Below, piece after piece: positions 26,098-34,485 of a stretch of 44,796 nt of DNA. Numbering within the stretch: the first letter of the stretch is position 1; every line of letters begins with the position of its first letter. A program made the translations under genes and the position numbers. The stretch covers positions 1-44,796 of the forward strand of contig JAGFJL010000142.1 of NCBI GenBank assembly GCA_024102725.1, in the 5' to 3' direction. The notes below the pieces were generated by a model. That model had not been told where the DNA came from. It did not search any database and saw only the letters and a program-made list of their open reading frames with translations. This DNA is from Nitrococcus mobilis (GTDB lineage: Bacteria > Pseudomonadota > Gammaproteobacteria > Nitrococcales > Nitrococcaceae).

Positions 26098-26419
26098 CCG
26101 CTGTGCATGGCGTTGAACCGCACCAGTATGACCTGTGGTCTGAAGGTGCGTAGCTCCCTGCTTGACTACAAGGTGGCCGAATGGTCCTGGCACCTGCCGC
26201 TGGCAATGAAGCACCGCGATGGGCAAGCGGGAATTGTTGGCCCACTGCGCCGGGGGACCGAAGGTCTTCTGTCGAGGGATTGGCTGGCTCGTCAAGGTCC
26301 TGCTCAACGCCGATGCGGTGCGGCGAGCCTGGACCCTCTAGGCCACGGACGAGCACCGTTGGCAACAACCGGTGTGGTCGGTGCTGATGCTGCAGGCATG
26401 GCTGAAGGCACAGACCTGA
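26098..26419 (+). pseudogene. Remnant of a second asparagine synthetase (asnB)
   Basis: The plus strand gives LNRTSMTCGLKVRSSLLDYK followed by VAEWSWHLP, closely matching the C-terminal region of the intact AsnB at 14065 (VDRTSMANGLEVRSPLLDYR, EWSWHLP). After about residue 40 the frame shifts. A later frame has LLNADAVRRAWTL, a stop (TAG), then WSVLMLQAWLKAQT, matching VRRVWTT and LLMLQAWLDRE at the end of the intact copy. It is therefore a shortened, frameshifted and stop-containing fragment. Confidence 0.75.
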
Positions 26420-26541
26420 CCGGCCGCGCCGCGGATTCCTCGATCCGGCGAAACAATTAAAGACAGCCTCATTGCGGGGCGGCGGCCATGCTAAGCTAAA
26501 GTATGTAACAATTCCTCTGGACTATATAAAGCGAGCCTGCG

Positions 26542-27393
26542 ATGGACGAGATACAAATCTACATCGGCTGCACGCCGGCGCAGGAGGTAGTTGCCAAAGT
26601 TTTGGCATGGTCTGTACTCGAACACACACGAGATCCCGTACAATTTCATCGCTTGCACGAGTGCGCGGTCGAATTCGAGATGCCCCGTCAGCCGGAGAAT
26701 CGTCCCGGTACGCCGTTTTCGTTCCAGCGCTTCATGATCCCAGAAATCGCTGGATTCAAGGGCCGGGCGATTTACATGGACTCGGATCAGATCGTATTCA
26801 AGGATATCGCCAAGGTGTTCGAGCGCCCAATGGGCGGCGCTCCGTTATTGTGCTGCGATACTCATAAGAAGAACAAACCACGGCCAATGCTGCGCTCGAG
26901 CTTCATGCTACTCGACTGTGCCCGCCTGGACTGGAAAATGCGCGATATCGTCTCGGATCTGGACGCGGAACGCTATAGTTATCAGTCGCTATTCTCCCTG
27001 GAGGGCTACGACACCTCGCTGCCACGCTCCTGGAACTCGCTGGACCAATACCGCTGGCCGATCACGGCGTTGCTGCATTACACAGGTAAAGAGAATCAGC
27101 CTTGGATTCACCATCACCACAAGCTGGCACGGTTATGGTTTGGCTACCTCTTTTCAGCATTAGATGCTGACTTCATTTCCGAGCATGAGGTGTATGTTTC
27201 GGCAGAGAATGGTCTGGTACGGCCGTCAATTAAGTATCAACTCGAGCACCGGCTGATCGATCCGCGCCGCATGCCCGATCACGTCAAGGCCTGGGACGAT
27301 GAGTTCATCGACGCCTGCGCACAGCGCGAATTCAATACTGTGCCGGGCGAATACCGGCCGCCGTCCAAGACCGCTGCAGCGCGCACGGCCTAG
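26542..27393 (+). CDS. GT8-like glycosyltransferase
   Basis: A 283-residue GT-A-type protein. It starts with IQIYIGCTPAQEVVAKVLAW, the nucleotide-sugar-binding strand. The metal motif DSD is in GRAIYMDSDQIVF (around residue 80), and SFMLLDCARL and HYTGKENQPWIHHHHKLARL follow. The arrangement equals the N-terminal domain of the fusion at 20149 (AIYNDTDQIYL; MLLDCARM). It probably transfers a sugar from a UDP donor with retention, in the cytoplasm. The stop is 12 bases before the next gene, so the two form an operon. Confidence 0.85.
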   Translation: MDEIQIYIGCTPAQEVVAKVLAWSVLEHTRDPVQFHRLHECAVEFEMPRQPENRPGTPFSFQRFMIPEIAGFKGRAIYMDSDQIVFKDIAKVFERPMGGAPLLCCDTHKKNKPRPMLRSSFMLLDCARLDWKMRDIVSDLDAERYSYQSLFSLEGYDTSLPRSWNSLDQYRWPITALLHYTGKENQPWIHHHHKLARLWFGYLFSALDADFISEHEVYVSAENGLVRPSIKYQLEHRLIDPRRMPDHVKAWDDEFIDACAQREFNTVPGEYRPPSKTAAARTA

Positions 27394-27405
27394 TCCAGCA
27401 CCGCC

Positions 27406-28476
27406 GTGAGCCACTACCTGGTGCCGGGACAGCACCCACCCGCTGCGGACAATCTGTTCGTGGCAGCCACCGCCTACCACGTGATTCTGGCGCATGTGTT
27501 AGCCGCCAATGCGGTGCCAGACACATCGGTCCTGCTGATGAAACGGCAGCTACAGGTCGGCTTTCGAGGTCTGTTCGACTCCATCCGCGCCGATACCGCA
27601 ACCCCTTTTTGCGCCGTGTATCTGTTGGACCGGCCGCAGACAAAATACAAACAACGCTGGCGCACCGTCATCGACCGGCTGCGGGTGTCAGCCCTGCGGC
27701 AGCTGGTGGACGCCGTGCATCCAGATCGTCTGTTCTTGTTCAACGAGGACAACCCGGATCAATATCTGGCACGGCGGGTGAAAGCTTATGGCGGCACGGT
27801 ACACGCGGTGGAGGACGGTGCGGTTGCCTATACCGATATGACCATGACAGCCACCTATTTCGAGCGACTGCAGAGCAAGCTGCTGTTCGGACCAGCCGCA
27901 CTCTCGGTAACGGTGGAGGGCAGCTCGCCGCACATCGACAGTTTCTACGCCCGCTACCCAAACCAGCTACGACGCGAACTGCGCAGCCGTCCGGTCGCCG
28001 CCTTGCCGAGCGGTGGCCTGCATTTGTTCGATCGACTAGCGTGGCCAGCCACGTATGTGCAGCGCTTGGAGATCGACCCGGAGTGCCTGCACTGCGATAC
28101 GGTCATGCTGCTGGCCCACAGCTCTAATTTCAAACGACGACCTGATTACGGCCAACGCCTGCGCGAAATCGTGGCGCAACTCGTCGCGACCGAGGGCCGC
28201 CTAGCCGTGAGCTATCATCCCCGCGAAAAACGCCCGGATTGGCTGGGCCTGGGATCACTAAGCGCCACCTTGATTCCACAAGCTGTACCGGCAGAATTGG
28301 TCTATCTGTTCAACCGCGGTAACTTGCAAGCCGTTTATGGAGATATTGGTACGTCGCTGATGACCGCGCGCTGGCTACTTCCCCAGGCATCGACCATATC
28401 TCTGATGGACACGCTGCAGGTCCGCCAGCCCGCAATGCGGCGCATGTTGCGCGCCCTGGACATCAAGGTGCGATGA
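27406..28476 (+). CDS. Sialyltransferase-like (GT38/GT52/GT80-type motifs) glycosyltransferase
   Basis: A 356-residue protein. LFVAATAYHVILAHVLAAN at the N-terminus, the D/E-D/E-G motif in HAVEDGAVAYTD and the H-P motif in VSYHPREKRP are the two signatures of bacterial sialyltransferases and their relatives. The donor is probably a CMP-linked acidic sugar. No sialic-acid synthesis genes (neuA/B/C) are visible nearby, so the donor could be a different nonulosonate or Kdo, or be supplied from elsewhere. The start is a GTG at 27406, 12 bases after the preceding stop. It is an operon partner of the GT8-like gene. Confidence 0.68.
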   Translation: MSHYLVPGQHPPAADNLFVAATAYHVILAHVLAANAVPDTSVLLMKRQLQVGFRGLFDSIRADTATPFCAVYLLDRPQTKYKQRWRTVIDRLRVSALRQLVDAVHPDRLFLFNEDNPDQYLARRVKAYGGTVHAVEDGAVAYTDMTMTATYFERLQSKLLFGPAALSVTVEGSSPHIDSFYARYPNQLRRELRSRPVAALPSGGLHLFDRLAWPATYVQRLEIDPECLHCDTVMLLAHSSNFKRRPDYGQRLREIVAQLVATEGRLAVSYHPREKRPDWLGLGSLSATLIPQAVPAELVYLFNRGNLQAVYGDIGTSLMTARWLLPQASTISLMDTLQVRQPAMRRMLRALDIKVR

Positions 28477-28497
28477 AAGCGCTGCTGCGTGCCTGGC

Positions 28498-29772
28498 TTA
28501 GGCGCTGGCGAGAACCCGCAAATACTCAACCGTGGCTTTTTCGGGGCTGAATTCATCGGCCCTGGCGGCAAGCCGCTGCGCATCTGCCGGCCGGTCCAGG
28601 GTTCGCCCTATGGCCGCGGCCAAGGCCGCCGCATCGCCCACGGGCACCAGTTCACCGTAGCGACCGTCCGCCAGGATTTCGCGCGGACCGCTTGGGCAGT
28701 CCGTACTCACCACAGGACAACCACAGGCCATGGCTTCGATCAAGACCGTAGGCAGACCCTCGAACTTCGAGGAGAGGACGAATACGTCGGCCGCCGCCAT
28801 ATAGGCAAACGGATTTTCGACGAAGCCGGCGAAGTGTACGATGTCGGCAATGCCCAGGCGCACCGTCTGCCGCGCGAGTTCATTGCGCCTCTCGCCATCG
28901 CCAAGGATCGCCAGCCGCACCGGGCGCCGGCTGCGCAACTGTGCTATGGCTAGCAACAGGGTGGGAAAATCCTTTTGTGGGTCGACGCGCCCTGCGGTCA
29001 CGATCAGCGGAGTCGAATCGCCCGTTACCCAGGCATCCCGCATTGGCTGTCGCGCCATTGTCCGTAGCCGCGGTGTGACCACCGGATTATAGATGATATG
29101 CGCAGCGCTGGCCGGCAGACCGCAGAATGCCTCCAAACCCCGAGCGACGCCCTCTGATACGGCCACAACGGAGTCGGCCTGAGCGTAGCAGCGCTTGAGC
29201 AGTGGCGGCAAAAAATGCCAGCGCCAGCGACCTTTGTCGCCCGCCTGTAGTTGTTGCCGGGCGTGTTCGGCGACGCTGCGGTGGGCGCTGAGCACAAGCC
29301 GCGTCGGCGATTTCGCCAAGCGCCGGGCCCATACCGCGATGAGGTTGCAGTCGGTGTCGGCGGCCAGCAGCGCCGGCGGACGATTGTCCGCGAGATAACA
29401 TGCCAGGGGCCGTACGAACTTCAAGCGTGCTACCGCCCTGTAGGCCAGCAGCACCGGCCGCAGCAGAGCGGCGAATCCCCCGGGGTCGGCACGCAGAACC
29501 CAATACCGCCCCGCCAGTTTGGAAGCGCGCGGCAGCGCGACCACCCGGATCCCGGGCGGGACCTGGGCGGCCAGGTTGCCGTCAGCATGGCAGACCAGCA
29601 GGTCCACGCGCAAACCAGCCGCATTGAGGCCTTCGCATAAATTGAAGATCACTCGCTGCACCCCACCAAGCCGCATGTCGGTCATGAAGATGGCGACGTC
29701 CGCCCTACCGGACACCGCTCGCCGGCGCAACAATGCGACGTATTCGGCCGTGCCCGGCTGGGTCTCTAACAT
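28498..29772 (-). CDS. Glycosyltransferase family 4 (second copy)
   Basis: About 424 residues. It has the N-terminal Gly-rich MTDMRLGGVQRVIFNL and the C-terminal EX7E segment FEGLPTVLIEAMACGCPVVS followed by TDCPSGPREIL, as in the GT4 at 24479. The two are clear paralogues. It adds a sugar from a nucleotide donor to the growing glycan. The start is ATG 29772 or the GTG at 29790; neither has a good ribosome-binding site. It is convergent with the sialyltransferase-like gene, with 21 bases between stops. Confidence 0.9.
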   Translation of the reverse strand: MLETQPGTAEYVALLRRRAVSGRADVAIFMTDMRLGGVQRVIFNLCEGLNAAGLRVDLLVCHADGNLAAQVPPGIRVVALPRASKLAGRYWVLRADPGGFAALLRPVLLAYRAVARLKFVRPLACYLADNRPPALLAADTDCNLIAVWARRLAKSPTRLVLSAHRSVAEHARQQLQAGDKGRWRWHFLPPLLKRCYAQADSVVAVSEGVARGLEAFCGLPASAAHIIYNPVVTPRLRTMARQPMRDAWVTGDSTPLIVTAGRVDPQKDFPTLLLAIAQLRSRRPVRLAILGDGERRNELARQTVRLGIADIVHFAGFVENPFAYMAAADVFVLSSKFEGLPTVLIEAMACGCPVVSTDCPSGPREILADGRYGELVPVGDAAALAAAIGRTLDRPADAQRLAARADEFSPEKATVEYLRVLASA

Positions 29773-30046
29773 CGGATTAACCGTTGTCACACGCCGATCG
29801 GATAGTGCGACGCACCCGAACGCCGCGTTTCGGCAGCGTCGGCGGACGCGATTCCTGCGAGGCTTGAAACATCAGGATACCTCATCGCGACGACAAGCCC
29901 CAGTTGGGGCCGCCGCTGCCCATGGGGGGATTAATATTGCCACATGGCACGCATTGAGCGCGCCGGATAGGTTCACGAACGAGGACGGCTCGGGATATCT
30001 GCTGGATTTGCTGGAAAAATCTGCCAAGCTCACCATTGCGTCGCCT

Positions 30047-31171
30047 TCAGGGGTTCGTGCCATTAAGGATCTGAGCGTAAGCGCCAGCAGTAGCGTCGGC
30101 GATGCGAGGCCACTCATACTCGGCCAAATCCGGCCGGCGATCGTCCAAAGCGGCTGCTGCCAGCAGCGCATCTTCTAGCAACGCCGGGGTGAGCTCGCCG
30201 TGGAACAGTCGCACCCATTCCGAGCCGACGCTCTGCGCCAGCTCCAGCAGGGCGCCTTTAGCCGGGACCAGCACTGGTCGGTCGAAAGACAATGCGAGCA
30301 GCGCGGTGCCGGAATTGAGCACTTCATCGTAGGGCAGCACAACCAGATCGGCCGACCTCAAATAAAGCTGCATCTCCTCCTCGGGCACTTGTGCCAGACA
30401 CGCACGCACCCGAGGATCGGCAGCAACCCGGAGGGTAATGGCGCGGTGCAACTTTTGGGTCCGCACCCGGCCAGCAACGATGAGCACGGCATTGCTGTCC
30501 CCCATTTGCGCGAACACATCGATGAGCCGAGGCACATTCTTATAAGGACGGATCTGGCCGACAAACACGGCCACACGCGCATCGACCGGCAGCCCCAGTC
30601 GGGCGCGCGCGCCAGCCCGGGTGACAATGTCGGGATAGAGGTCGCGATAATGCCCGTGGGGGATAACGAACCCAGGCGTCCGGGCGAGTGCCGGAAACTT
30701 GTCCATGGCGAGCTGGCGGCCAGTCTCGGTGAGGCTGATGTAGGCGTCCACCCGGGGAATGAACATGCGCCAGAACCAGTTCTCAAGCCACGGATGCCGC
30801 TTCTCGTGGGCGTGGGAGCCCAGGTTGTGCACCGTCCACACAATGCGGGTGCCCCGCAGGCGGGCCCAGCACAGCAACGCGGCGAGAATCTGCATCTTAA
30901 CTACCACCTTGACGGGCATGGGCGAAACCAACACACCGTCCGGCCAGTGCAGATGCCAAATGTCCACATGCGGCCCGATCAGGAGCTCGCGGCGGGAGAA
31001 CTCCACCACCTGCACGCCGCGCCGGCAAAGCTGCTCGGCCAGGAACCAGGTATAGGGGTTGGACGCGCGACCTTTGAACGCGGGTGACGCCATGATCTTC
31101 AATGATGATTTGTGGCTGGCGTTGGTGCAGTGTTCGGCCGTACGAGAATTCTTAGGCAACCTGGTGTTCAT
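30047..31171 (-). CDS. Glycosyltransferase family 4/GT-B type
   Basis: A 374-residue protein. Early NPYTWFLAEQL, HLHWPDG and VWTVHNLGSHAHEKRHPWLE and the later GFVIPHGHYRDLYPD followed by VAVFVGQIRPYKNVP show a GT-B glycosyltransferase, similar to beta-type GT4 enzymes of exopolysaccharide loci. The donor-binding half includes VVLPYDEVLNSGTALLALSF. ATG 31171 overlaps the TGA of the upstream GT2 gene in an ATGA, implying coupled translation. Protein homology starts near a TTG at 31102, so that is the alternative start. The gene is the last of its two-gene unit. Confidence 0.82.
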   Translation of the reverse strand: MNTRLPKNSRTAEHCTNASHKSSLKIMASPAFKGRASNPYTWFLAEQLCRRGVQVVEFSRRELLIGPHVDIWHLHWPDGVLVSPMPVKVVVKMQILAALLCWARLRGTRIVWTVHNLGSHAHEKRHPWLENWFWRMFIPRVDAYISLTETGRQLAMDKFPALARTPGFVIPHGHYRDLYPDIVTRAGARARLGLPVDARVAVFVGQIRPYKNVPRLIDVFAQMGDSNAVLIVAGRVRTQKLHRAITLRVAADPRVRACLAQVPEEEMQLYLRSADLVVLPYDEVLNSGTALLALSFDRPVLVPAKGALLELAQSVGSEWVRLFHGELTPALLEDALLAAAALDDRRPDLAEYEWPRIADATAGAYAQILNGTNP

Positions 31172-32214
31172 GGCCGCCACGGTGGTATTAGGCCGGCTCC
31201 CAGGCGGGTGCGCGCAAACTGTACGAGTCCACCCCAGGCGGTACTGGCGAGGGGCGAGCGCCAAAATCGGGCCCAGGCGGCCGGTCCGATCTCGCCGGTT
31301 GCGTACCAACAGGTTTTGAGCCAGAAGCTGCTCAATACACGTGAAAACGCGGGTTCGGGATACAGCGGGGCGTTTTGGTTGGCCGCCTGCATTCGTCGCA
31401 GCCAATCGTCGGCCCAAGCGAGGTAGGGGCGGTCTGGGCGATAGCTGAGTTTGCCCATACGTCGTAGCAAGTAGTGGCCCTCCAAATCATCTTCCGTGAA
31501 GGAAAGTCCCAACGCTTCGAGCTGTTCGGCATAGATCCCGAGGCGCCAGGCCTTGATGCGCTCCGATTGCCCTCTGGTGGTACGCCCGCCGTGAGCGCGA
31601 CGGTAGACCAGGATCTGCGGCAGACAGGCGAGCTTGTGATCAGCGGCGACGCGCGTCCACAAATCGTAATCCGAACCAAGCTTGATGTGCTCACGATGGC
31701 GGTAGGCTCTGAGAAGAGCGGTGCGCGCCATGGCAGCAGAATTCTCCAGACACGAGCGGAACAACCGCTCCGCGGCGATTTGATCCCAGGTGGTGGCCTT
31801 GCGCTTCACCTGCCCGAGCGGGCGGCCAGCCTCATCCATCCATTCGATCCAACTGCCCACCGCGGCATAATCCGGATGATCGCGTAAAAAAGCCACCTGG
31901 CACGCCAGTCGCTCCGGCCGGGCGCGATCGTCGCTATCGAGAAAGGCCAGGAATTCGCCGCGTGCCTCATCGACGCCCCGGTTGCGGCTGCCGGGGATGC
32001 CGAGCTGAGTCTCGTTGCGAAGCAGCCGCAGCCGCCGATCCCGGTAGGAGGCGGCTGACTCGGCGCTGCCATCGCTCGAGGCATCATCGATGATCAGCAG
32101 TTCGAAATCCGCGAACGTCTGCGCCAAAACGCTATCGATCGCATCCCGGATATAACCCACGCGATTGTGGACTGGAATCAAGACGGTAACCGTTGGTGTG
32201 CTATACGCTGTCAT
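31168..32214 (-). CDS. Glycosyltransferase family 2 (GT-A)
   Basis: About 348 residues. VTVLIPVHNRVGYIRDAIDS, then LLIIDDASSDGS and the acidic FLDSDDRARPERL are the GT2 nucleotide-binding and DXD motifs; the LGSDYDLWTRVA segment follows. Inverting GT2 enzymes transfer sugars from nucleotide donors, typically in surface polysaccharide assembly. ATG 32214 fits the family; an ATG at 32253 has GAGG nearby and would add 13 residues. The C-terminal ~80 residues are less conserved. The ATGA overlap couples it to the following GT. Confidence 0.88.
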   Translation of the reverse strand: MTAYSTPTVTVLIPVHNRVGYIRDAIDSVLAQTFADFELLIIDDASSDGSAESAASYRDRRLRLLRNETQLGIPGSRNRGVDEARGEFLAFLDSDDRARPERLACQVAFLRDHPDYAAVGSWIEWMDEAGRPLGQVKRKATTWDQIAAERLFRSCLENSAAMARTALLRAYRHREHIKLGSDYDLWTRVAADHKLACLPQILVYRRAHGGRTTRGQSERIKAWRLGIYAEQLEALGLSFTEDDLEGHYLLRRMGKLSYRPDRPYLAWADDWLRRMQAANQNAPLYPEPAFSRVLSSFWLKTCWYATGEIGPAAWARFWRSPLASTAWGGLVQFARTRLGAGLIPPWRP

Positions 32215-32475
32215 TGGCAATAGGGCTGGAAAACCGCCTCCGATGATGCGCATGATACCTCGCCGAGCCAACCTGCCCCGGGCGCTCGGCCAAGCCGCCG
32301 GTAGCATGGTCGTGCCGCCGCAGCTTGAATTTAGAATAAGATATCATGGTGATTTTTATCCGGACACGGTGCGGGCACACCCCATCGGGCCGCGATAGGG
32401 GCGATCGACTCCGGGTCCATCGCAACAGGCACGTCCTGCGCAGCCGCGGCGCACTCAGCGCAAGAGGCAAACGTA

Positions 32476-33426
32476 ATGTTAAGAACCAACCCAATGATTT
32501 ACAAAGAAAAACCCGCTTACGGCGTAACGAAACGATTCCGGCGCAGATTGCTATCCGTCTTTAATCTGTGGAATCGCGAAGGCTACGATGTCCGCTATGT
32601 CTATATCAACAAAAAACGATACAAAAAAGTCATTTTTCACAGCGAGTCCAAGACAAACCGCGTGCATGGAGATCTGACGGCATTCGGACCCAGCCTGCAT
32701 TTTCCCGCTGTGATCGGTCAGCATCGGAACACGGTTTGGGTGGAATTCGTCCAGGGTCCGGCCATTCGCAGCGTCGATACGGGCAACTTGACACGGCTGG
32801 CCGACTTCTACGCCGCTGTCTACAGGCGCCGGCACCGATTGGTAGCGCTTTGCGATACGATCGAAGGGCACGATTTTTACCGAGATTTGGAATTTCTACA
32901 CGATACGGAGCTTTTGAGCGATCGGCTTTATCGAGATCTGGTCGATCATCGCGATGAAATCGTGCCGGCCATGGTGTGGGTAGGTTTCGACTATACGGAT
33001 CCCATTACCGCGAATCTCGTCCTCCGGAAGGATACAAACGTCATCTGCGCGATCGACATCAAAAACCTCTACTCGGAGACCCTGATCGGCCGAGGTATTG
33101 CCAAGGCGCGCTCCCGCTGGCTTTCCGACGGGCTCACCGAACCCTTTTTCGAGCAGTTGCTGGCAAAAGGCGCGCCGGATTTTCAAGGCTATCTGCCCTT
33201 TCTCGAGGTGCTGTATCAGGTGAGACGCACCAAGACCATGGTACTACAAGGGCAAATCAAATCATTGCGGCCGGCCGAACTCAACCAACGCCTCGAGGGG
33301 TCGATCCAGCAAGCAAGGGCTGCGTCCCGCCGACAGCAGGCACGATGCTCAGCCGAACCCCATTCGAAGCAGGGTAATCCCAGCCGCATGGGCACCGCCG
33401 CCGGCCAGCCCGCACACCGGCTATGA
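32476..33426 (+). CDS. Kinase-like protein (aminoglycoside/LPS-kinase fold, uncertain)
   Basis: A 316-residue protein. GFDYTDPITANLVL fits the D-x4-N catalytic loop of protein-kinase-like phosphotransferases (DPITAN), and VICAIDIKNLY fits the following metal-binding Asp segment. The N-terminus is very basic (YINKKRYKKVIFHSE). It could phosphorylate a sugar or LPS core residue, as do WaaP/InaA-like kinases, but full kinase motifs such as the ATP-binding lysine are not certain. AGAGG is upstream of ATG 32476. It closes the glycan block and is divergent from the GT2 gene. Confidence 0.45.
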   Translation: MLRTNPMIYKEKPAYGVTKRFRRRLLSVFNLWNREGYDVRYVYINKKRYKKVIFHSESKTNRVHGDLTAFGPSLHFPAVIGQHRNTVWVEFVQGPAIRSVDTGNLTRLADFYAAVYRRRHRLVALCDTIEGHDFYRDLEFLHDTELLSDRLYRDLVDHRDEIVPAMVWVGFDYTDPITANLVLRKDTNVICAIDIKNLYSETLIGRGIAKARSRWLSDGLTEPFFEQLLAKGAPDFQGYLPFLEVLYQVRRTKTMVLQGQIKSLRPAELNQRLEGSIQQARAASRRQQARCSAEPHSKQGNPSRMGTAAGQPAHRL

Positions 33427-33786
33427 ACCCTACACAACCCGACATACCCCACAACGTAGCCGGTAAAAGTGCGCGGCAAGAATACCGCGAATACAGTCCT
33501 TACTATGGATTCGTACGGTTTGCGCCGGAATGAGCGGAGCGCACTTGCCCCGCTTCCATCAGAGGTCGAATTTGAAGTTATTCACAGCTTGGCCCGGCCC
33601 GCCCATGGCCTGTCCACGACCCAGCCCTTACGGCATGGGCAAGCAGTATGTTGTTATTTTTCGCTATCCATGAAGCCCGTCACAGTACGCCACTACCTGT
33701 GCATAGCCTCAGCACGAACGCGGCGCGGTGATTATAGCGAAATTTTACCCACAGACTTATCCACAGCTTTTACCCGCTGTTTTGGC
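33427..33786. other. Noncoding region with DnaA-box-like sites
   Basis: About 360 bases without a supportable gene. It holds TTATTCACA at 33578-33586 and a perfect TTATCCACA at 33757-33765, plus a near-match TTACCCACA at 33745-33753. A perfect 7-base inverted repeat GCCCATG/CATGGGC (33601-33607 and 33634-33640) lies between. The A/T-rich segment near 33730-33770 stands out from the GC-rich surroundings. Confidence 0.5.
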
Positions 33787-34128
33787 TCAGCCCGCTATTC
33801 CGATGAGCAGCAACGCAAGCCCGACCAATGCGACGCCACCGTGTAAAATGACCATGAACGCGGGCGGCGGCTCACGCTGCAATCGAAATAACAAGTTGAA
33901 CACCCCGCCGACCACCGCCAAGCTGAACAACAGCAAGGCCGAATTGACGGGCATCCCCTGCGAGTGGGCAAACACGGCGATCGCCAGCAAAACAACGCCA
34001 CCCAAACCCACCGCGCCATGAAGATAGCCCACAGAGGCGGGAAAGGGTCGCCGCCTGATAAGGGCAACAGCCAACGTCACACCACCGATAGCGGCCACCG
34101 CCAAAACAGCAAGGGCGATCCAAAGCAT
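33787..34128 (-). CDS. Small four-helix membrane protein
   Basis: A 113-residue protein with about four hydrophobic helices: LWIALAVLAVAAIGGVTLAV, a second around GAVGLGGVVLLAIAVFAHSQ, a third in LLLFSLAVVGGVFNLLF, and a C-terminal GGVALVGLALLLIGIAG. ATG 34128 was chosen because AAGGTG and AAGAG lie just ahead; a longer frame upstream lacks this. I do not recognise a specific family and suggest no function. It is divergent from the leucine dehydrogenase gene. Confidence 0.75.
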   Translation of the reverse strand: MLWIALAVLAVAAIGGVTLAVALIRRRPFPASVGYLHGAVGLGGVVLLAIAVFAHSQGMPVNSALLLFSLAVVGGVFNLLFRLQREPPPAFMVILHGGVALVGLALLLIGIAG

Positions 34129-34236
34129 TCTCTTGGCACCTTCTAAACAGTGGGCATGGACATTTGCACCGCCGCGGCTCAAAAACGCCCCGCTATCGAC
34201 ATCCAGCCGTGCCGCGGTACACTGAATGCTAGGCGC

Positions 34237-34253
34237 GGTCCTCAAAAGGGACC
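34237..34253 (+). promoter_or_regulatory. Short hairpin in leader of leucine dehydrogenase
   Basis: GGTCC (34237-34241) and GGACC (34249-34253) pair around a 7-base loop, within a GC-rich segment containing CCCGGTAACCGAAG and CGGCAACCCTGCG. It may be part of a structured 5' leader. I compared it from memory with common riboswitch classes and could not assign it. Confidence 0.25.
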
Positions 34254-34485
34254 CCCGGTAACCGAAGCGGCAACCCTGCGACGGAGGCCCTCATGACACG
34301 GCAAGATCAAAACCCGGCCGTTTGGCATTGTACCCTCTCCCGCCGCAGCACCTCCAGGTTATCGACAGTTGCGCCCCGAGGGCCGGTTGTCGAATGATTT
34401 CGCGCGTGCGTTGCTTCGGAAAACCAACAGGACAGGCGCGCCTTCGCGATCGGTCCGCTTTTCGAGGCATGGAGGAAGATTCACC

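Noticed and set aside
33427..33786. Chromosomal replication origin
   Set aside because: Only two strong DnaA boxes and none of the usual origin neighbours, so it is reported only as a DnaA-box cluster.
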